The notes under the pieces were generated by a model. That model was not told the origin of the DNA. It was given only the letters and a program-made list of their open reading frames with translations, and searched no databases. A stretch of DNA of 64,000 bases from Mucilaginibacter gilvus (GTDB lineage: Bacteria; Bacteroidota; Bacteroidia; Sphingobacteriales; Sphingobacteriaceae), in the NCBI RefSeq assembly GCF_004054195.1, contig NZ_SBIW01000004.1, forward strand, positions 124,001 to 188,000, in the 5' to 3' direction. Below are positions 59,527 to 64,000 of the stretch, one piece after another. Position 1 is the first letter of the stretch; every line of letters starts with the position of its first letter. The position numbers and the translations under genes are program-made.

Positions 59527-59952
59527 ATGGAAAATCAAGATTCTATTTCCATTCGCGCAGGCCGGCTGCCTTTGCCATCTTTTGCCCCGCAGCTGTACAT
59601 ACCCAACGGGGTGGCTGATGTAAGTTTTTACGAAAAAGCGTTTGGCGCAGTGGAGCTTCGTCGTTTTGGTAACGACGATGGCACTATCCATGTTTCGGAG
59701 TTTGCCATTGGCGGTGCCATGTTTCACCTGCACGAGCAAGCGCGGCACTCGGGAGGCTTAAGCCCGCATACAAGAGGCGGTACTACCGTTTTAATCGGCC
59801 TGTTTGTAGAGGATGTGTATTCGGTAGTAGCGCAAGCCGAAGCAGCAGGTGCTACAATTTCATCGCCGGTGGAGGATTATGATTACGGTTACCGGCAGGC
59901 CACCATCATTGATCCGTTTGGCCATCAATGGCAGATACAGGCTCAAATTTGA
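59527..59952 (+). CDS. VOC-family (glyoxalase-fold) protein
   Basis: 141 residues of the vicinal-oxygen-chelate fold, PhnB-like: QLYIPNGVADVSFYEKAFGAVELRRFGND, a second betaalphabetabeta unit VLIGLFVEDVYSVVAQAEAAGATIS, and the final YRQATIIDPFGHQWQIQ. It may bind a metal and a small ligand; the reaction is unknown. The next gene is a related VOC protein. Confidence 0.85.
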   Translation: MENQDSISIRAGRLPLPSFAPQLYIPNGVADVSFYEKAFGAVELRRFGNDDGTIHVSEFAIGGAMFHLHEQARHSGGLSPHTRGGTTVLIGLFVEDVYSVVAQAEAAGATISSPVEDYDYGYRQATIIDPFGHQWQIQAQI

Positions 59953-60012
59953 GTACGTTTAATGCAAAAAATCGCCCTAGAAATCAATCAAAACAGCAAA
60001 AAAACGCAAATA

Positions 60013-60387
60013 ATGGAAAGTAAAAAACCCACTTTCGGGCACGGCAAAATTTGTTATATCGAAGTGCCCGCAGCCGACATTGCGGCGTCGGCCGCGTTCT
60101 TCGAAACGGTATTCAACTGGCATATCCGCAGGGATAACCATGGCGGGGTATCGTTTGATGATGGCGTAGGCCAGGTAAGCGGCATGTGGGTGACCGGGCG
60201 AAACCCTACAGACGGATGCGGCTTGATCGTCTCCATTATGGTAGATGATGCTGCGGCCACAGTTGCCAAAATTGAGGCTAACGCAGGCATAATAGTGCAA
60301 CCCATCGGCAAGGATTTTCCGGAGATAACCGCCGCCTTTAAAGACCCCGCCGGCAACCTTTGGAGCATATACCAGCATCGGGGGTAA
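60013..60387 (+). CDS. VOC-family protein
   Basis: 124 residues from ATG 60013 ([23 protein letters not shown]). The in-frame ATG at 59962 would add 17 low-complexity residues and is less likely. The glyoxalase-like halves are visible ([31 protein letters not shown]). It is adjacent to another VOC gene, possibly a pair by duplication. Substrate unknown. Confidence 0.85.
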   Translation: MESKKPTFGHGKICYIEVPAADIAASAAFFETVFNWHIRRDNHGGVSFDDGVGQVSGMWVTGRNPTDGCGLIVSIMVDDAAATVAKIEANAGIIVQPIGKDFPEITAAFKDPAGNLWSIYQHRG

Positions 60388-60503
60388 GAGAATTAGGAAT
60401 CAAGACAGGTACTGAATTTATATCTTGCCGCTGTGCTAAAAGTCTTGCTGCTATCGGCTATCCGCACTTCTTAAATCCCCAAATCTGCACATTCATAAAT
60501 CAC

Positions 60504-60511
60504 TATCTTTG
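60504..60511 (+). promoter_or_regulatory. -7 box of trmD
   Basis: TATCTTTG, a full consensus match, ends 4 nt before the trmD ATG at 60516; predicted leaderless transcript. It also argues against an upstream start at 60360. Confidence 0.6.
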
Positions 60512-60515
60512 TGTT

Positions 60516-61190
60516 ATGCGTTTCGATATCATTTCCGTACTGCCCGGCTTGCTGGAAAGCCCCTTCGCCCACTCTATTTTACAGCGTGCCCAAAAAAAAG
60601 GCGTGGCCGAAATAGTGGTGCATAACCTGCGCGATTACTCTACCGGCAAACAAAAAAGCGTAGACGACTACCCTTACGGTGGCGGCAGCGGCATGGTGAT
60701 GACGATACCACCCTTTGCGGCGTGTATTGAGAAACTGAAAAGCGAGCGGGAGTACGATGAGGTGATCTTCATGTCGCCCGATGGCGAAACGCTCAACCAA
60801 AAAATAGCAAACCAGTTATCCATCAAAGGAAATATCATTATCCTTTGTGGGCACTATAAAGGCATCGACCAGCGCATTCGCGATGTCTTTGTAACCCGCG
60901 AAATTTCTATAGGTGACTATGTGCTCTCCGGCGGAGAACTGCCCGCCGCGGTGCTGGTAGATGCTGTAGTAAGGCTGATACCGGGCGTATTATCTGATGA
61001 AACCTCCGCCCTGTCAGATTCTTTCCAGAATGACTTGCTGGACGCGCCGGTTTATACCCGCCCGGCTGATTGGAATGGCCACAAGGTGCCGGATATCCTT
61101 TTAAGCGGTGATACCCCCAAAGTAGAGCAATGGCGCTTTGAACAGGCGATAGAACGTACCAAACAACGCCGGCCGGATCTGTTAGAATGA
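60516..61190 (+). CDS. trmD: tRNA (guanine-N1)-methyltransferase TrmD
   Basis: Makes m1G37 in tRNAs with G36 to keep the reading frame. The 224-residue SPOUT knot protein starts [21 protein letters not shown] and has [43 protein letters not shown] and the C-terminal linker YTRPADW. An upstream in-frame start at 60360 is rejected since that region overlaps the VOC gene and holds the promoter. rplS, often linked to trmD, is about 1.7 kb downstream after a decayed sigma gene. Confidence 0.96.
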   Translation: MRFDIISVLPGLLESPFAHSILQRAQKKGVAEIVVHNLRDYSTGKQKSVDDYPYGGGSGMVMTIPPFAACIEKLKSEREYDEVIFMSPDGETLNQKIANQLSIKGNIIILCGHYKGIDQRIRDVFVTREISIGDYVLSGGELPAAVLVDAVVRLIPGVLSDETSALSDSFQNDLLDAPVYTRPADWNGHKVPDILLSGDTPKVEQWRFEQAIERTKQRRPDLLE

Positions 61191-61199
61191 GGAATTTTC

Positions 61200-61325
61200 G
61201 GCGAGCCCTTTAACCCCTGAAGTGGGAATAGAAGTTTACATAATGTCTATGAAGTTTCGGCTAACAGAACATAGTCTTTAAGCGTTTCAAAAGCTCCCCC
61301 TTCAGGGGGCTTGGGGGCCCGCCGA
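61200..61325. repeat. CCCCCTGAAGGGGGA palindrome after trmD
   Basis: Left arm GGCGAGCCCTTTAACCCCTG then AAGTGGGAATAGAAG; right arm AAAAGCTCCCCCTTCAGGGG then GCTTGGGGGC. It lies between trmD and the sigma pseudogene. Confidence 0.75.
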
Positions 61326-61369
61326 TGGCCATGCAACCAAATTCCATTTTTGCATTATACATACAGGGG

Positions 61370-61924
61370 ATGCCAAAAAAGAACAACAGCTTATACAGCG
61401 ATGCCGGGATAACCCAGCTGTGTTTGGCGATGTTTTTGATATTTGGTAAGCCCCGGTATTCGGTTATATCTATCGCCGTACTGCCGATTACAACCTCTCC
61501 CGCGACATTGCTGCCGAAACATTCCTGAAAGCTTACCTCAACATAGGGCGCTTTAGCTGGCATGGCGTCAGCCTTTCCTCGTGGATCTACCGCATTGCTA
61601 CCAACGAGCTTAACCAGTATTCCCGCAAGCAAAAGTATCAGCCACAATCGCTACAGCAATTACTGGAAGAACCCGGGATGGCCAAACTACTGCATGCACA
61701 GGCCGGTAATGAAAAAGAAATTATAGAAAAGGAAATGAAGGACCTGAGCGCCTACAACCAGGTGCGCGTAAATCTACTTAAACTGGATAATACCAGGGGG
61801 TGATCTCACTGCGCTACTTTGAACAAAAAACCAATACCACATAAGCAACATACTGGATAAAAACGAAGGAACGGTTAAATCGCTGCTTTCGCGCGGACTG
61901 GAGAAACTAAGAGATATGCTTTAA
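61370..61924 (+). pseudogene. Decayed ECF-type RNA polymerase sigma factor
   Basis: Translating by switching frames gives an ECF sigma-70 protein: EQQLIQRCRDNPAVFGDVFDIW, stop, APVFGYIYRRTADYNLSRDIAAETFLKAYLNIGRF, SSWIYRIATNELNQYSRKQK, then VISLRYFEQKT and ISNILDKNEGTVKSLLSRGLEKLRDML. Lesions: the A run at 61375-61380 puts ATG 61370 out of frame; TAA at 61447; loss of frame at the GGGGG run before 61801, where TGA appears; another shift near 61841. At least four defects mean the gene is dead. Its region 2 and region 4 are still clear. The two membrane genes downstream probably belonged to its operon. Confidence 0.85.
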
Positions 61925-61966
61925 CGCTGCAACCAATTATCATTTACACATTATAGAGATATAACA

Positions 61967-62458
61967 ATGAAAGATAAAGACGAATTTTTAAAAGAAATGG
62001 AAAACCTGCAAGTCCCAAGTGCCGATCCGTCGGCACACCACCAAAACAGCGTTAAAATAGCCATCATGAATGCCAACCGCTCAGCGGCCCTTGGCACCTG
62101 GCTTATTGCCGTGCCCTGCTACTTTTTGTTCCGTGTGTTTATGTATTATTACTCGCACGGGCAACGTAACTGGTTTGAGGCAATGTTCAATATCATTATT
62201 AGGCTTGATGACAACCCCTGGCTCGATTTCCTGGCGCCGATAGTGCTCATCATAATGCCGATAGGTTGCATTATCATCAATGTGCTTTCCATTACCCGTG
62301 TGCAATATAAGGCGGTGGATGAGGCGCGCAAATACAAAGAATTTAGCTTCACTATCCGCATCAGGTGGTGGAATGTGCTGCTCATCGTGCTCAGCCTGCT
62401 TACATCAGCGTTGTTCATCGCTTTCGCCATGACAGAAAATATCTCAATCACAAAATAA
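61967..62458 (+). CDS. Membrane protein, probable former sigma-operon partner
   Basis: 163 residues. A cytoplasmic N-terminal segment (MKDKDEFLKEMENLQVPSADPSAHHQNSVKIAIMNANRSA) is followed by three membrane helices (LGTWLIAVPCYFLFRVFMYYY, WLDFLAPIVLIIMPIGCIIINVL, WWNVLLIVLSLLTSALFIAFAM). The soluble N-terminus before the membrane part is the layout expected of an anti-sigma partner, but no zinc or ASD motif is seen. It follows the dead ECF sigma gene by 42 nt and stays intact. Confidence 0.65.
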   Translation: MKDKDEFLKEMENLQVPSADPSAHHQNSVKIAIMNANRSAALGTWLIAVPCYFLFRVFMYYYSHGQRNWFEAMFNIIIRLDDNPWLDFLAPIVLIIMPIGCIIINVLSITRVQYKAVDEARKYKEFSFTIRIRWWNVLLIVLSLLTSALFIAFAMTENISITK

Positions 62459-62465
62459 CCTCATC

Positions 62466-62708
62466 ATGAAATTAAACTGGTTCACCCGCAAAGGCATCGT
62501 TTATTTGCCTGCGTCTATCATTGGATGGCTTATATTTGCCGCCGCGTTACTGTATGCCGTTTACGCTTTTATCGATATCGACAGCCGCTCGCATTTGGTA
62601 AGCGATATGCTTATTAACTTTGTGTTTAACTTTTTGTTGATAGGATTGGCATACACGATAGTGGCCTATTTTACCGAGAAGAAGCCCGCTGGCCCTCTAT
62701 CTCTCTGA
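62466..62708 (+). CDS. Small membrane protein
   Basis: 80 residues with two membrane helices (YLPASIIGWLIFAAALLYAVYAFI and MLINFVFNFLLIGLAYTIVAYF) and a short basic N-terminus (MKLNWFTRKG). It starts 7 nt after the previous stop, so it is probably cotranslated with it. It is part of the remnant sigma operon. Function unknown. Confidence 0.65.
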   Translation: MKLNWFTRKGIVYLPASIIGWLIFAAALLYAVYAFIDIDSRSHLVSDMLINFVFNFLLIGLAYTIVAYFTEKKPAGPLSL

Positions 62709-62924
62709 TGAGTAAACAGAAGCTTGCATTGACATTTGCTTTGCTACTGTACGATAAATGTTTAGGCGTTTAAAGGCGGGCTAAGGGACTCGTCGCCAAC
62801 CTGATTTTGTGCATAAAACATAAAATGTGGAAATTTTTAAAACATACTTTTTTATTTCAAATAAAATCCCTATTATTGCACTCCGATTTTTACGGGTTAA
62901 AAGTCGCTTTAAGAGCTAAAAATC

Positions 62925-63272
62925 ATGGATTTAGTAAAATTTGTAGAAGAGCAATCAGTAGTTAAGAATCAATTTCCCGCTTTTAAAGCCGGTGACACTG
63001 TTAGCGTGTATTATAAAATCAGAGAAGGTAACAAAGAACGTATACAACTTTACCAAGGTGTTGTACTACAACGTAATAGCGTTGGCAACAGCGAAACTTT
63101 TACCGTGCGTAAAGTTTCTAACGGTATAGGTGTAGAGCGTATATTCCCTTACAACTCTCCAAATATCGATAAAATTGAAGTGAACAGTGTTGGTAAAGTA
63201 CGCCGTGCCAAATTGTTCTATCTGCGTGCCCTTACCGGTAAAGCAGCCCGTATCAAATCAAAAAGAGTTTAA
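62925..63272 (+). CDS. rplS: 50S ribosomal protein L19
   Basis: 115-residue L19: [63 protein letters not shown] and the C-terminal [23 protein letters not shown]. Standard bacterial length. A perfect terminator follows at 63294. Upstream, TATTATTG 56 nt before the ATG is a weak -7 match. Confidence 0.97.
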   Translation: MDLVKFVEEQSVVKNQFPAFKAGDTVSVYYKIREGNKERIQLYQGVVLQRNSVGNSETFTVRKVSNGIGVERIFPYNSPNIDKIEVNSVGKVRRAKLFYLRALTGKAARIKSKRV

Positions 63273-63293
63273 TTTACATTTTTGTATATTAAG

Positions 63294-63325
63294 GCCTTTC
63301 TGCATTTTGCAGAAAGGCTTTTTTT
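63294..63325 (+). terminator. Rho-independent terminator of rplS
   Basis: Perfect 11-bp stem GCCTTTCTGCA / TGCAGAAAGGC with a TTT loop, followed by seven T. Confidence 0.93.
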
Positions 63326-63344
63326 GTTTCAACCCGGTTTGCTG

Positions 63345-64000
63345 ATGAAATACGTATTTTTTGTAGCTGCTTTTTTGATAGGGAACACTGCTTTTGGGCA
63401 AAACTTAACGGGTAAATGGCTGGGCGAGTTGCCCCAGAATAACCGCGATGTTAAATTTAAGCTGGAGATAGATCTGGTACAAACCGGTAAAAACCTTGTA
63501 GGTACCTCCACCTTTACTACAGTAGATAACCATAAGGTTGTTTTTGCCCTGCAGGGAACCGTTGATGGTAAAAACGTGGTGCTGGAAGAGTACAAAGGCG
63601 TAAGCTGCGATTGCGAAAGCGGCAAGTACGAATTTTGCCTCAAAAAAATGAAAGGTACCTTCACGGTAGATTCGCTGAACACGCTGTTTGTTGTTGACGG
63701 CACCTGGACGAGCGAAAGATCTTTTAATGGAAAAGAATACCTTAACAGTGTTTGCGAACCAGGCCGGTTTACTATTGTGAAACCCGCGTTTATTCGCCCG
63801 CTGGATGGTTATTACCGCAAAAGCAACATCGCAAATTCAACAAAACCAGCAACTTATGCCAACACGCGCGAGGCCGATTTGGTGTTTGCAAAACGCGTTT
63901 GGCGCGAGATAGACTTGCGCGAAAAAATGAACCAATACCTGGCATCGCCCAAGCAGCGATTGATGGATGTTTTGCTTACCGCGGTAGAAAAAAGGGACGT
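63345..64000 (+). CDS. Secreted protein with GldN-like C-terminal domain, cut by window edge
   Basis: Open from ATG 63345 to the edge (218 full codons). A signal peptide (MKYVFFVAAFLIGNTAFG) precedes a beta-rich domain (LTGKWLGELPQNNRDVKFKL ... VDGTWTSERSF) that resembles a lipocalin-like or copper-resistance-type module. Next comes READLVFAKRVWREIDLREKMNQYLASPKQRLMDVL, which matches the conserved start of GldN/PorN proteins of the type IX secretion ring. The end of the domain is outside the window. The beta-domain fusion is unusual for GldN as I know it, so orthology is uncertain. Confidence 0.65.
   Translation, partial: MKYVFFVAAFLIGNTAFGQNLTGKWLGELPQNNRDVKFKLEIDLVQTGKNLVGTSTFTTVDNHKVVFALQGTVDGKNVVLEEYKGVSCDCESGKYEFCLKKMKGTFTVDSLNTLFVVDGTWTSERSFNGKEYLNSVCEPGRFTIVKPAFIRPLDGYYRKSNIANSTKPATYANTREADLVFAKRVWREIDLREKMNQYLASPKQRLMDVLLTAVEKRD

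Noticed and set aside
59962..60012. Upstream ATG of the second VOC gene
   Set aside because: The added 17 residues are polar low complexity (QNSKKTQI) and the fold starts after ATG 60013.
60360..60515. N-terminal extension of trmD
   Set aside because: It overlaps the VOC gene, contains the -7 box TATCTTTG, and trmD proteins begin at MRFDII (60516).
1..64000. CRISPR array, prophage or insertion sequence
   Set aside because: No regularly spaced direct repeats, phage structural genes or transposase ORFs were seen; the repeats found are palindromes of a different kind.
1..64000. tRNA, rRNA or riboswitch genes
   Set aside because: No cloverleaf T-arm consensus with matching stems and no known riboswitch core was found by eye; a covariance scan would be decisive.

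Overview
The window comes from a Bacteroidota chromosome, most likely family Sphingobacteriaceae and close to Mucilaginibacter or Pedobacter. The signs are an LpxC-FabZ fusion, a PorX-type response regulator with a PglZ domain, a DUF4270 lipoprotein beside glmS, a carbamoyl-phosphate synthase large chain without its MGS domain, a GldN-like domain at the right edge, and TAnnTTTG promoter boxes. The genus is inferred from gene order and protein character, not from a search. Content is mostly conserved housekeeping genes. I see no prophage, CRISPR array, tRNA or rRNA gene.

Layout. 1-3030 (minus): alanine dehydrogenase (cut by the edge), tsaE, porX. 3170-8878 (plus): HD phosphohydrolase, lipid A genes lpxD, lpxC/fabZ and lpxA, an ABC ATPase, and an orphan EF-P C-terminal domain. 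8907-9520: a MntA/HepT toxin-antitoxin pair. 9515-13372 (minus): M1 aminopeptidase, exonuclease III, secreted cyclophilin, a hypothetical. 13512-16202: a small His/Cys-rich secreted protein and a TonB-dependent receptor. 16386-22544 (minus): a threonine operon (thrA-thrB-thrC, lipoprotein, HAD) behind a newly recognised threonine leader-peptide attenuator. 22651-31977: a mixed block (rsgA, dtd, mazG-like, comB, gcvT, glycosyltransferase, rnhB, hypotheticals). 32070-38260: carB, a TonB-domain gene with an in-frame stop, panD, panC. 38414-44751: starch-synthase-like protein, DUF4270 lipoprotein, glmS, oxyR, HIT protein, greA. 45000-50360: hydroxyacid dehydrogenase, EcsC-like protein, rsmA, pdxA, acyltransferase-like membrane protein. 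50628-56338: the fatty-acid block DUF177-rpmF-plsX-fabH-accB-accC, then tatC. 56547-64000: rpiB, M28 peptidase, an autoregulated-looking membrane protein/XRE pair, two VOC proteins, trmD, a decayed ECF sigma gene with membrane partners, rplS and a GldN-like gene running off the edge.

The most unusual property lies between the genes. Most intergenic gaps inside operons are filled by long imperfect palindromes from several word families: CCCCCTGAAGGGGGA, TCTGAATCAGAATTTACAG, a REP-like TTGTCATGCTGAGCGATAGC, and operon-specific word repeats. Some copies reach into genes. In thrB and comB the start codon sits in the loop of such a palindrome and one arm encodes a Pro/Gly-rich insertion near the N-terminus. 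In the cyclophilin gene an arm encodes the last residues and the stop. Other regulation readable from sequence includes twin operators over the membrane/XRE promoter and a group of genes (lpxD, mntA, rpiB, trmD) whose -7 box lies 3-4 nt before the ATG, suggesting leaderless mRNAs.
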